A stretch of DNA of 64,000 nt from Curtobacterium pusillum. Its GTDB lineage: Bacteria > Actinomycetota > Actinomycetes > Actinomycetales > Microbacteriaceae. Location of the stretch: contig NZ_VEIY01000003.1 of the NCBI RefSeq assembly GCF_007680845.1, positions 62,001 through 126,000 of the forward strand, in the 5' to 3' direction. Shown one piece after another: positions 1 through 8,120 of this stretch. Positions within the stretch are counted from its first letter, which is position 1. Each line of letters begins with the position of its first letter. The notes beneath the pieces were generated by a model. That model was not told the origin of the DNA and did not search any database. It worked only from the letters and a program-made list of their open reading frames with translations. Made by a program: the position numbers and the translations under genes.

Positions 1-593
1 TCGACTACATCGACGAGTCCGAAGTGCTCTCGCCCGCCGACTACGTGAACCACATCGACAAGTGGAACTTCACCACCCCGTTCGTCTGCGGTGCCACGAA
101 CCTCGGCGAAGCCCTCCGACGCATCACCGAGGGCGCGGCCATGATCCGCTCCAAGGGTGAGGCCGGCACGGGCGACGTGTCCGAAGCCACGAAGCACATC
201 CGCACGATCAACAAGGAGATCGCGGCGCTGCGCAACCTCAAGGAAGACGAGCTGTACGTCGCCGCCAAGGAACTCCAGGCGCCGATCGACATCGTCAAGG
301 AGGTCGCACAGACCGGCAAGCTCCCGGTCGTGCTCTTCACGGCCGGTGGCGTCGCGACCCCGGCCGACGCCGCGATGATGATGCAGCTCGGCGCCGACGG
401 CGTGTTCGTCGGCTCCGGCATCTTCAAGTCGGGTGACCCGGCGAAGCGCGCCGCCGCGATCGTCAAGGCCGTCGCCTTCCACGACGACCCGAAGGTCATC
501 GCGGACGCCTCGCGTGGCCTCGGTGAAGCCATGGTCGGCATCAACGTCGCCGACGTCCCGGCACCGCACCGCCTGGCCGAGCGCGGCTGGTGA
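1..593 (+). CDS. pdxS: PdxS, pyridoxal 5'-phosphate synthase lyase subunit (3' part)
   Basis: This is the C-terminal two thirds of the PLP synthase subunit that builds pyridoxal phosphate from ribose 5-phosphate, glyceraldehyde 3-phosphate and ammonia delivered by PdxT. The reading frame is open from base 3, where the sequence encodes [14 protein letters not shown], so the true start lies left of the window. The phosphate-binding [12 protein letters not shown] and the [14 protein letters not shown] segments, both typical of the family barrel, are visible. The stop codon overlaps the pdxT GTG start (GTGA), so the two subunits are translationally coupled. About 190 of the usual roughly 300 residues are present. 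Confidence 0.97.
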   Translation, partial: DYIDESEVLSPADYVNHIDKWNFTTPFVCGATNLGEALRRITEGAAMIRSKGEAGTGDVSEATKHIRTINKEIAALRNLKEDELYVAAKELQAPIDIVKEVAQTGKLPVVLFTAGGVATPADAAMMMQLGADGVFVGSGIFKSGDPAKRAAAIVKAVAFHDDPKVIADASRGLGEAMVGINVADVPAPHRLAERGW

Positions 594-1183
594 GCGCGCG
601 GCCCCGCATCGGGGTGCTCGCGCTGCAGGGTGACTTCCGCGAGCACATCGCGTCCCTCACGGAACTCGGCGCCGACGTGGTGCCGCTGCGTCGTCCGGAG
701 GAGATCGCGGCGCTCGACGGCGTCGTGATCCCCGGCGGCGAGTCGAGCGTGATGGACAAGCTGTCCCGTGCGTTCGGCGTGGCCGAGCCCCTGGCCGACG
801 CGATCCGCGGTGGTCTCCCGACCTACGGCACCTGCGCGGGCATGATCATGCTCTCTTCGCGCATCGCCGCCGGCATCGACGGCCAGCAGACCCTCGACGT
901 CCTCGACACCACGGTCCGACGGAACGCGTTCGGCAGCCAGAACGACTCGTTCGAGGTCGACGTCCCGATGCCCGCGCTCGGGGACGCCCCGGTGCACGCG
1001 GTGTTCATCCGTGCGCCCGTGGTCGAGGAGCACGGACCCGGGGTCGACGTCCTCGGGGCCCTCGCCGACGGGCAGGTCGTCGCCGTGCAGCAGGGCAACG
1101 TCATCGCGAGTGCCTTCCACCCGGAGGTCGCGGGCGAGGACCGCTTCCACCGCCGCTTCCTGGACCTCGTCCACAGCGCCTGA
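590..1183 (+). CDS. pdxT: PdxT, PLP synthase glutaminase subunit
   Basis: PdxT is a class I glutamine amidotransferase that hydrolyses glutamine and channels ammonia to PdxS. The 197-residue protein has the family GGESS motif at residues 49-53, the nucleophile Cys82 in YGTCAGM, and the His177/Glu179 pair in FHPEV near the C-terminus, so the catalytic triad is complete. The GTG start overlaps the pdxS stop by four bases. This is the normal actinobacterial order, with yebC following about 100 bp downstream. Confidence 0.97.
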   Translation: MSARPRIGVLALQGDFREHIASLTELGADVVPLRRPEEIAALDGVVIPGGESSVMDKLSRAFGVAEPLADAIRGGLPTYGTCAGMIMLSSRIAAGIDGQQTLDVLDTTVRRNAFGSQNDSFEVDVPMPALGDAPVHAVFIRAPVVEEHGPGVDVLGALADGQVVAVQQGNVIASAFHPEVAGEDRFHRRFLDLVHSA

Positions 1184-1243
1184 GGCCGCACCACTCGTCC
1201 ACGGTCCCAGCGAGGCGGACGCACCCCGCGCCTCCCGGGCCGG

Positions 1244-1249
1244 TAAACT
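1244..1249 (+). promoter_or_regulatory. Candidate -10 element upstream of yebC
   Basis: TAAACT lies 34 bp before the yebC GTG start, in the 99-bp gap after pdxT, and fits the actinobacterial TANNNT -10 pattern. No clear -35 hexamer is seen. A half copy of the dispersed repeat (CCGCGCCTCC, 1226-1235) lies just upstream. Confidence 0.4.
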
Positions 1250-1282
1250 GGACCAGATTTTCCGTCAGACGCAAGGAGCACC

Positions 1283-2047
1283 GTGTCCGGGCATTCCAAG
1301 TGGGCAACGACCAAGCACAAGAAGGCCGTCATCGACGGTCGCCGTGCCAAGTCGTTCGCGAAGCTCATCAAGAACATCGAGGTCGCCGCGAAGATGGGCG
1401 GTGCCGACCTGTCGGGCAACCCGACCCTCGTCGACGCCGTGCAGAAGGCCAAGAAGACCTCGGTCCCGAACGACAACATCGACCGCGCCATCAAGCGCGG
1501 CGCCGGTCTCACCGGTGAGTCGATCGAGTACACGACCATCATGTACGAGGGCTACGGCCCGAACGGCGTCGCGATGCTCATCGAGTGCCTCACCGACAAC
1601 AAGAACCGCGCTGCTGCCGAGGTCCGGACCGCGATGTCCCGCAACGGCGGCACGATGGCCGACCCGGGCAGCGTCGCATACAACTTCGCGCGCAAGGGCG
1701 TCATCTCGGTCACGAAGACGGACGGCCTCGACGAGGACACCGTCATGACGGCCGTGCTCGACGCCGGTGTCGAGGACGTCATCGACCAGGGCGCCGGGTT
1801 CGAGGTCATCACCGAGGCGACCGACCTCGTCGCGGCACGCACCGCGCTGCAGGACGCCGGCATCGACTACGACTCCGCGGACGCCGAGTTCGTCCCCGGG
1901 CTCAAGGTCCCCGTCGACGCCGACACCGCGCGCAAGGTGTTCCGGTTGATCGACGCGCTCGAGGACAGCGACGACGTGCAGAACGTCTACTCGAACTTCG
2001 ACATCCCCGCCGACGTCCAGGCCGAGCTCGACGAGGACGAGGACTAA
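1283..2047 (+). CDS. yebC: YebC/PmpR family protein
   Basis: This 254-residue protein belongs to the YebC/PmpR/TACO1 family. Its members were described as transcription regulators, and some have more recently been linked to translation through difficult sequences. The start [14 protein letters not shown] is the family hallmark and fixes the GTG start, which is preceded by AAGGAG. The conserved [15 protein letters not shown] segment is intact, and the length matches the usual 240-255. The gene sits four bases upstream of ruvC, a conserved yebC-ruvCAB linkage. Confidence 0.95.
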   Translation: MSGHSKWATTKHKKAVIDGRRAKSFAKLIKNIEVAAKMGGADLSGNPTLVDAVQKAKKTSVPNDNIDRAIKRGAGLTGESIEYTTIMYEGYGPNGVAMLIECLTDNKNRAAAEVRTAMSRNGGTMADPGSVAYNFARKGVISVTKTDGLDEDTVMTAVLDAGVEDVIDQGAGFEVITEATDLVAARTALQDAGIDYDSADAEFVPGLKVPVDADTARKVFRLIDALEDSDDVQNVYSNFDIPADVQAELDEDED

Positions 2048-2051
2048 CCCG

Positions 2052-2720
2052 ATGCTCCGCGTGCTCGGGGTCGACCCCGGGCTCACCCGGTGCGGCGTCG
2101 GCATCGTCGAGGTCGCACCGAACCGGCGCGCACGGCTCGTCCACGTGACGGTCGTGCGCACCCCGGCGGACATGGCGCTCGAGCAACGGCTCCTGCGGAT
2201 CGCCGACGGCATCGCTGCCGAGATCGACGAGCACCGCCCGGATGCCGTCGCGGTCGAACGCGTCTTCGCGCAGGCGAACGTTCGCACCGTCATGGGGACC
2301 GCCCAGGCCGCCGGACTCGCCTTGCACGCCGCGGCCGCACGCGGACTCCCGGTCGGCCTGCACACCCCGTCCGAGGTGAAGGCGGCGGTGACCGGCTACG
2401 GCAACGCGGACAAGCGGCAGGTGCAGACCATGATCGCGCGGGTCCTCGGGCTCGACGAGGCGCCGAAGCCGGCCGATGCCGCGGACGCGCTCGCATTGGC
2501 CGTGTGCCACGCCTGGCGCCTCGGATCGCCGGACGCGGTCGGCACCCGCGCGACCAACCTCACCCCGGCGCAGCGGGCCTGGCGGGACGCCCAGGGCGGC
2601 ACCGTCGACTCGCCGTTGGCGCGTGCCGCGGCCGCCGCCGCCCGACCGCAGCGCGGTGGTCCGCTGGCGCAGCGTGGCTCCTCGGCTTCGTCGGTGGCGG
2701 GCCGTAAGCTCGGGGCATGA
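2052..2720 (+). CDS. ruvC: RuvC, Holliday junction endodeoxyribonuclease
   Basis: RuvC cuts four-way DNA junctions symmetrically within the RuvABC resolvasome during recombinational repair. The four catalytic acidic residues are visible: Asp8 in GVDPG, Glu69 in AVERVF, and Asp142/Asp145 in [10 protein letters not shown]. At 222 residues it is longer than the usual 170-190 because of an Ala/Arg/Gly-rich C-terminal tail after about residue 165, which looks disordered. The stop overlaps the ruvA start (ATGA). Confidence 0.97.
   Translation: MLRVLGVDPGLTRCGVGIVEVAPNRRARLVHVTVVRTPADMALEQRLLRIADGIAAEIDEHRPDAVAVERVFAQANVRTVMGTAQAAGLALHAAAARGLPVGLHTPSEVKAAVTGYGNADKRQVQTMIARVLGLDEAPKPADAADALALAVCHAWRLGSPDAVGTRATNLTPAQRAWRDAQGGTVDSPLARAAAAAARPQRGGPLAQRGSSASSVAGRKLGA
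2703..2708 (+). promoter_or_regulatory. Candidate internal -10 element for leaderless ruvA
   Basis: TAAGCT lies eight bases before the ruvA ATG, inside the last codons of ruvC. This is the spacing expected if transcription begins at or next to the A of ATG, giving a leaderless ruvAB mRNA. No -35 hexamer is obvious, so this rests on the -10 match and spacing alone. Confidence 0.35.
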
Positions 2721-3337
2721 TCGCGAGTCTCCGGGGCACCTGCATCGACGTCGCCGGGTCGAACGTCGTGGTCGAGGTCGGGGGAGTCGGCTACGCGGTC
2801 ACCGTGACACCGGCGCACGCCCTGACGATGCGCCACGGGGCGGAGGTCTTCCTCCGCACCGCGATGATCGTCCGCGAAGACGACCAGATGCTCTTCGGCT
2901 TCGAGACGACCGACGCGCTGCAGGTGTTCGACCTGCTCCGGAGCGTCTCCGGCGTCGGTCCGAAGTCGGCGATGGGCGTCCTCGCCCACCTCGACCCCGC
3001 CCAGGTCGCGAACGCCGTCGCGAACGACGACGACGGCGCGTTCCGCAAGGTCTCCGGCATCGGCCCGAAGACCGCCAAGCTCATCATCGTCGCGCTCTCG
3101 GGCAAGCTCGCCGCGTTCGAACAGGCCACCGTCGTCGCCGCCACCCGTGGTGGCGCCGCGCACCCCGCCGCGACCGACGTGGTCGAGGCGCTCGTCGGCC
3201 TGGGGTGGCGTGAGGACGCCGCACAGCGCGCCGTCGACGACACCATCGCGAACGAGCCGGGGGCCGCCGCGATGGGCACGCAGTCGCTCCTCCGTGCCGC
3301 GCTCGGTGCGCTGCGTCCCGCCGGGGCCAGCCGGTGA
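2717..3337 (+). CDS. ruvA: RuvA, Holliday junction branch-migration DNA-binding subunit
   Basis: RuvA forms a tetramer that holds the Holliday junction open and loads the RuvB motors. The 206-residue protein has the N-terminal OB-fold, the two helix-hairpin-helix signatures (SGVGPKSAM and SGIGPKTAK, roughly residues 78-125), and the mobile C-terminal domain that contacts RuvB. It overlaps ruvC and ruvB by four bases on either side, so the three genes are translated as one unit. Confidence 0.97.
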   Translation: MIASLRGTCIDVAGSNVVVEVGGVGYAVTVTPAHALTMRHGAEVFLRTAMIVREDDQMLFGFETTDALQVFDLLRSVSGVGPKSAMGVLAHLDPAQVANAVANDDDGAFRKVSGIGPKTAKLIIVALSGKLAAFEQATVVAATRGGAAHPAATDVVEALVGLGWREDAAQRAVDDTIANEPGAAAMGTQSLLRAALGALRPAGASR

Positions 3338-4371
3338 GCGGCATCACCGCCGCCAGCCCCGAGTCGCAGGAAGAACTCGCGTTCGAAGGCGCGCTGCGTC
3401 CGAAGTCGCTCGACGAGTTCGTGGGGCAGCGCAAGGTGCGGGGCCAGCTCGACCTGCTCCTCAAGGCCGCCGCGATGCAGGACCGCACGCCGGACCACAT
3501 CCTGATGGCCGGCCCGCCCGGTCTCGGCAAGACGACGCTCGCGATGATCGTCGCGCACGAGTCGGGGCGCCCGTTGCGGATGTCGAGCGGGCCGGCGATC
3601 CAGCACGCGGGTGACCTCGCCGCCGTGCTCTCGTCGCTCGTCCCGGGCGAGGTCCTGTTCATCGACGAGATCCACCGCATGGCCCGTTCCGCGGAAGAGA
3701 TGCTCTACCTCGCGATGGAGGACTTCCGGATCGACGTCATGGTCGGCAAGGGCGCCGGCGCGACGAGCATCCCGCTCGACCTCGCGCCCTTCACGCTCGT
3801 CGGTGCGACGACCCGCGCGGGGCTCCTCCCGAACCCGCTCCGCGACCGCTTCGGCTTCACGGCGCACCTCGAGTTCTACGAGAAGGACGAGCTCGAACAG
3901 GTCCTCATCCGGGCCGCGCACCTCCTCGAGCTCGACATCGACCGCTCCGCGCTCCGCGAGATCGCCGGGCGCTCCCGGGGCACCCCCCGCATCGCCAACC
4001 GCCTGCTCCGGCGCGTCCGTGACTACGCCCTCGTGCACCGGACGACCGACGGCATGGCCGCCGTGCAGGGCGCCCTCGACCTCTACGACGTCGACGAACT
4101 CGGGCTCGACCGACTCGACCGCGCCGTCGTCGAGACCATGCTCACGCGCTTCGACGGCGGTCCGGTGGGGCTGAACACCCTCGCGGTCTCCGTCGGCGAG
4201 GAATCCGAGACGATCGAGTCCGTCGTCGAGCCGTTCCTCGTCCGGGTCGGCCTCGTCACCCGCAGCCCTCGCGGGCGGATCGCGACGCCCCAGGCATGGC
4301 GGCACTTCGGGATGACCCCGGGCCACGCCAGCGCCGCGCAACCCGGTCTCTTCGACGACGACACCGACTGA
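3334..4371 (+). CDS. ruvB: RuvB, Holliday junction branch-migration ATPase
   Basis: RuvB is the AAA+ hexameric motor that pulls DNA through the RuvA-bound junction. Walker A (GPPGLGKT, residues 60-67) and Walker B (IDEIH, Asp111-Glu112) are intact, followed by the sensor region GATTRAG and a C-terminal winged-helix domain ending in [13 protein letters not shown]. The length of 345 is standard. The GTG start overlaps the ruvA stop. Confidence 0.98.
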   Translation: MSGITAASPESQEELAFEGALRPKSLDEFVGQRKVRGQLDLLLKAAAMQDRTPDHILMAGPPGLGKTTLAMIVAHESGRPLRMSSGPAIQHAGDLAAVLSSLVPGEVLFIDEIHRMARSAEEMLYLAMEDFRIDVMVGKGAGATSIPLDLAPFTLVGATTRAGLLPNPLRDRFGFTAHLEFYEKDELEQVLIRAAHLLELDIDRSALREIAGRSRGTPRIANRLLRRVRDYALVHRTTDGMAAVQGALDLYDVDELGLDRLDRAVVETMLTRFDGGPVGLNTLAVSVGEESETIESVVEPFLVRVGLVTRSPRGRIATPQAWRHFGMTPGHASAAQPGLFDDDTD

Positions 4372-4420
4372 CACCACCCCGCAGTAGTCGTGGTGCCGTC
4401 CCACCCACAGGCGTGTGCCC

Positions 4421-4426
4421 TAGACT
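4421..4426 (+). promoter_or_regulatory. Candidate -10 element of yajC-secDF
   Basis: TAGACT lies 41 bp before the yajC ATG in the 96-bp gap after ruvB and fits the TANNNT pattern, so the export genes may have their own promoter. No convincing -35 hexamer is seen. Confidence 0.35.
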
Positions 4427-4467
4427 GCTACGGCCCGAAACCGAGCAACCAGAGAAGGCATCGCATC

Positions 4468-4875
4468 ATGGGTCAAGAAGTCATCCTCATCGTCATCGTC
4501 GTGGCGTTCGCGGCCTTCATGTTCTACAACAGCCGGAAGCGCAAGAAGCAGCAGTCCGAGCTGGCCGACAAGATGGTCCCGGGCGCGAAGGTCATGCTCT
4601 CCTTCGGGCTCTACGGCACGCTCCTGTCCGTGAACGACGAGAAGGTCACGGCCGACGTCGAGATCGCTCCGGGCACGGTCGTCACGGTGCACCGCCAGAC
4701 CCTGTCCCGCGTCGTCGACGACAACGCGTCGGACATCGAGACCACCGCGACGCCGGAAGACGAGCCGGCAGCGCCGAAGCCCGTCGCCGAGCTCAACGGC
4801 GAGCCGATCTACGGTGAGCGCATCGAGCCCACCGACGCCGACGCCGACGCGGCGAAGCGCAAGACCGAAGACTGA
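4468..4875 (+). CDS. yajC: YajC, preprotein translocase accessory subunit
   Basis: YajC is the small single-pass partner of SecDF in the holotranslocon. The chosen ATG follows AGAAGG at good spacing and begins MGQEVILIVIVV. An in-frame upstream codon at 4390 would add an uncharacteristic leader. One membrane segment (about residues 4-20) is followed by a basic stretch (RKRKK) and the family core KMVPGAKVMLSFGLYGTL. At 135 residues it is slightly long because of an acidic, Pro/Ala-rich tail. A hairpin and secD follow. Confidence 0.93.
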   Translation: MGQEVILIVIVVAFAAFMFYNSRKRKKQQSELADKMVPGAKVMLSFGLYGTLLSVNDEKVTADVEIAPGTVVTVHRQTLSRVVDDNASDIETTATPEDEPAAPKPVAELNGEPIYGERIEPTDADADAAKRKTED

Positions 4876-4883
4876 CCTCCCAC

Positions 4884-4909
4884 GACCCCGGGTCCACCGA
4901 CCCGGGGTC
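4884..4909 (+). terminator. Perfect 11-bp hairpin between yajC and secD
   Basis: The arms GACCCCGGGTC and GACCCGGGGTC are perfect inverted repeats around a CACC loop, nine bases after the yajC stop. No T-run follows, so it may be a partial terminator or an mRNA-stability hairpin that sets the yajC:secD ratio rather than a full stop. Confidence 0.55.
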
Positions 4910-4963
4910 TGATCCTGCCGCCGGTCCCCCGCCGTCGGTCCTGACAGAAAGACGAGACGACCG

Positions 4964-6715
4964 GTGGCACGATCGACACCCGTCAAGAAGGCGATCCGCT
5001 CGCTGACCTGGTTGGTGATCCTGATGGCGGTCCTCGCGGGGTTGAACACCGCCGCGTCGATCCTCGCCGGATCCACCAAGGACGACACCGGGAAGTGGTT
5101 CGCCGGGGCGAGCTGGGTCCCGGAACTCGCCCTCGACCTGCAGGGCGGCACGCAGCTGACGCTCGCGGCCCAGAACACCGAGGGCGGCTCGGTGACGAGC
5201 CAGCAGCTCGACCAGGCCGTCAACATCATCCGTCAGCGCATCAACGCGACCGGTGTCTCGGAGTCCCAGATCAACACCCAGGGGGCGAACAACATCGTCG
5301 TCTCCATCCCGGGCAAGCCGGACAAGGCGACGATCGACCGCATCGAAGCGGCCGCGAAGCTGACGTTCCGCCCGGTGCTCTACACCGAGGCGGCGACGAA
5401 CACCGCGGTCGGTGACGACGGCTCCTCGACCGCCTCGCCGACGCCGTACTCGCCGCCCGCGTCCCTCGCGGCGACCCCGAGCGCGAAGCCGTCGAACGCG
5501 AGCGACCTCAACTGGGTCACGCCGGCGCTGCAGGACCTCTACACGAACTACAACTGCGACGCACCGGACGACGTCACCACGGCGCCCGACGACGAGCCCC
5601 TCGTCACGTGCGACCAGGACGGTGCCGCGAAGTACATCCTCGGACCGGTCGAGGTCTCCGGGTCGAACATCAGCAACGCGACGTCCGGCCTCGCGACCGA
5701 CTCGCAGGGCACCTCCACCGGTCAGTGGGCGGTCAACCTGACGTTCAACGGCGAGGGCACCAAGGACTTCCGGACGGTCACGAACCGGCTCGTCTCGCTG
5801 ACCCAGCCGCAGAACCAGTTCGCCATCGTGCTCGACGGCTCGGTCATCACCGCGCCGACGACGAACTCGGCGATCACGAACGGCAAGGCGCAGATCACCG
5901 GCTCCTTCACGGCGGACTCCGCGAAGACCCTCGCCGACCAGCTGAAGTACGGCGCGCTGCCGATCAACTTCCAGGTCCAGTCGAACGAGAACATCTCCGC
6001 CACCCTCGGGACGGCCCAGCTCGTCGGCGGCCTCGTCGCGGGCCTGATCGGGCTCATCCTGGTGATCATCTACTCGGTGATCCAGTACCGGGCACTCGCC
6101 TTCGTCACGGTCCTGTCGCTCGGCGTCGCCGCGGCGCTCACGTACCTCGTGGTCGCGATCATGTCGTGGCGCATCGACTACCGCCTGTCGTTGGCGGGTG
6201 TCGCCGGTCTGATCGTGGCCATCGGCATCACGGCGGACTCGTTCATCGTGTACTTCGAACGCATCAGGGACGAACTCCGCGACGGCCGCGGGCTCGAGAG
6301 CGCCGTCGAGTCCGGCTGGAAGCGGGCCCTGCGCACGATCCTCGCGTCCGACTCGATCAACTTCCTCGCCGCCGTGGTGCTCTACATCCTCGCGGTGAGC
6401 GACGTGAAGGGCTTCGCGTTCACGCTGCTCCTCACGACCCTGATCGACGTCGTGGTGGTCGTGATGTTCACCCACCCGATGATGCAGCTCATCGCCCGCA
6501 GCCGGTTCTTCGGCGAAGGGCACAAGTTCAGCGGGCTCGATCCGTCCGCACTCGGCGCCGTGTACCGCGGGCGCGCACAGTTCCGCGCTCCCGTCGTCGA
6601 CGGCAAGCGCCAGCGCAGTGCGGGCGAGGCGCAGCGCCGACAGACGATCGCGGAGCGGAAGGCCCAGCAGGCCTCCGGCGACAACGGCAGCACGCCGGAC
6701 GGGAAGGACGACTGA
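4964..6715 (+). CDS. secD: SecD, protein translocase subunit
   Basis: SecD is an RND-type membrane protein that uses proton motive force to finish Sec-dependent export. The 583-residue protein has a first membrane segment (about residues 16-34), the LDLQGGTQLTL motif, a large extracytoplasmic domain with a Ser/Thr/Pro-rich insert at about residues 150-175, and a C-terminal block of membrane helices from about residue 345. The GTG start gives MARSTPVKK. The end is basic and Gln-rich. The stop and the secF start share a base (TGATG). Confidence 0.96.
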   Translation: MARSTPVKKAIRSLTWLVILMAVLAGLNTAASILAGSTKDDTGKWFAGASWVPELALDLQGGTQLTLAAQNTEGGSVTSQQLDQAVNIIRQRINATGVSESQINTQGANNIVVSIPGKPDKATIDRIEAAAKLTFRPVLYTEAATNTAVGDDGSSTASPTPYSPPASLAATPSAKPSNASDLNWVTPALQDLYTNYNCDAPDDVTTAPDDEPLVTCDQDGAAKYILGPVEVSGSNISNATSGLATDSQGTSTGQWAVNLTFNGEGTKDFRTVTNRLVSLTQPQNQFAIVLDGSVITAPTTNSAITNGKAQITGSFTADSAKTLADQLKYGALPINFQVQSNENISATLGTAQLVGGLVAGLIGLILVIIYSVIQYRALAFVTVLSLGVAAALTYLVVAIMSWRIDYRLSLAGVAGLIVAIGITADSFIVYFERIRDELRDGRGLESAVESGWKRALRTILASDSINFLAAVVLYILAVSDVKGFAFTLLLTTLIDVVVVVMFTHPMMQLIARSRFFGEGHKFSGLDPSALGAVYRGRAQFRAPVVDGKRQRSAGEAQRRQTIAERKAQQASGDNGSTPDGKDD

Positions 6716-7716
6716 TGGCCAGCTTCAGCCAGTTCGGCAGCGACCTCTACACGGGCAAGCGCTCCTACGACATCGTCGGCCGGCGCAAGACCTGGTACAT
6801 CGTCGCGATCATCGCGATCGTGATCTCGCTCGCGGTACCGTGGCTCCGCGGCGGGTACCAGCTCGGCATCGAGTTCACCGGCGGCTCGGAGTTCACGCTC
6901 TCCGACGTCAAGAACCTCGACCAGAACCTCGCGACCGAGACCGTCGAGTCGATCGTGCCCGAGGGCGTCCCGCGCGTCTCGCAGCTCGGCACCCACGGCA
7001 TCCGCGTCCAGACCGGGCAGCTCACCGACCGCGAGACCACCGAGGTGCAGGACGCCCTGGCGAAGGCGTATGACGTGCCGGACAGCCAGGTCGCGGCGAC
7101 GTTCATCGGTGCGACCTGGGGCGCCGACGTGCTCGCCCAGGCGATCCGCGGTCTCGTGATCTTCCTGGCCCTGGCCGCGGTGTTCATGGCGCTCTACTTC
7201 CGCACCTGGAAGATGTCCGTCGCCGCGATGGTCGCGCTCCTCCACGACCTGCTCATCACGGCCGGTGTCTACGGCATCGTCGGGCTCGAGGTCACGCCCG
7301 CGGCGGTGATCGGCTTCCTGACGATCCTCGGCTACTCGCTGTACGACACCGTCGTGGTGTTCGACAAGGTGCGCGAGAACACGAGCCAGGAATCGCACCG
7401 CACGTTCGTGCAGTCGGTCAACCTCGCGGTCAACCAGACCCTCGTGCGCTCGATCAACACCTCCGTCGTGGCCCTGCTGCCGGTCGGCGCGATCCTCTTC
7501 ATCGGGTCGTACGTGCTCGGCGCCGGGACGCTCCGCGACATCTCGCTCGCGCTGTTCATCGGCATCATCGTCGGCACGTACTCGACGATCTTCATCGCCT
7601 CGCCGATGTACGCGCACCTCCGCGAGAACGAGCCGAAGATCAAGCAGGCGGACGCGAAGAAGCAGGCCGCAGCGGCGAAGCGCAAGCGCGAGGTCGACGC
7701 GGCGGCGAACGCCTGA
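6715..7716 (+). CDS. secF: SecF, protein translocase subunit
   Basis: SecF is the obligate partner of SecD. The 333-residue protein opens with MASFSQFGSDLYTG, has a first membrane segment near residues 25-43, the LGIEFTGGSEF motif, and a cluster of membrane helices including the conserved GYSLYDTVVVFDKVREN loop. The start was placed at the ATG overlapping the secD stop. A longer in-frame open stretch runs back into secD but has no SecF-like sequence. The C-terminus is rich in Lys and Ala. Confidence 0.96.
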   Translation: MASFSQFGSDLYTGKRSYDIVGRRKTWYIVAIIAIVISLAVPWLRGGYQLGIEFTGGSEFTLSDVKNLDQNLATETVESIVPEGVPRVSQLGTHGIRVQTGQLTDRETTEVQDALAKAYDVPDSQVAATFIGATWGADVLAQAIRGLVIFLALAAVFMALYFRTWKMSVAAMVALLHDLLITAGVYGIVGLEVTPAAVIGFLTILGYSLYDTVVVFDKVRENTSQESHRTFVQSVNLAVNQTLVRSINTSVVALLPVGAILFIGSYVLGAGTLRDISLALFIGIIVGTYSTIFIASPMYAHLRENEPKIKQADAKKQAAAAKRKREVDAAANA

Positions 7717-8063
7717 TGCCCGCCGAGATCGACGAGGTCGACGTCGCCGAGGCGCTCCGGCGGCTCGGGTCCGGCTCGCGGCTCTTCGACGTCCGCGAGC
7801 AGGGGGAGTGGGACGAGGTCCACGCGCCCCAGGCAACCCTGGTGCCGATGTCGGAGCTGGTGGCGCGGTGGCAGGAGATCGACGGCGGCGACCAGCCCGC
7901 GATCGTCGTCTGCCACTCGGGCGCCCGGTCCGCACGGGTCGTCGCGGCCCTCGAACAGTCCGGTGTGTCCGCGGTCAACCTGACCGGGGGCATGGTGGCC
8001 TGGGAGCAGGCGGGCGCTCCGGTCGTCCGCGACGCCCAGGGCGAACCGCGTCACGAGCACTGA
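7716..8063 (+). CDS. Single-domain rhodanese
   Basis: This 115-residue protein is a lone rhodanese domain with the active-site loop CHSGAR (Cys66) that would carry a persulfide. The substrate is not identifiable. The ATG overlaps the secF stop (TGATG), so it is probably cotranslated with the export genes, although a functional link is not known. It lacks a signal peptide and should be cytoplasmic. Confidence 0.92.
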   Translation: MPAEIDEVDVAEALRRLGSGSRLFDVREQGEWDEVHAPQATLVPMSELVARWQEIDGGDQPAIVVCHSGARSARVVAALEQSGVSAVNLTGGMVAWEQAGAPVVRDAQGEPRHEH

Positions 8064-8120
8064 CCGGACACGCGTAGTCTTGTCGGATCGAGCTCGGACG
8101 GTCGTCACGGGAGGCGCATC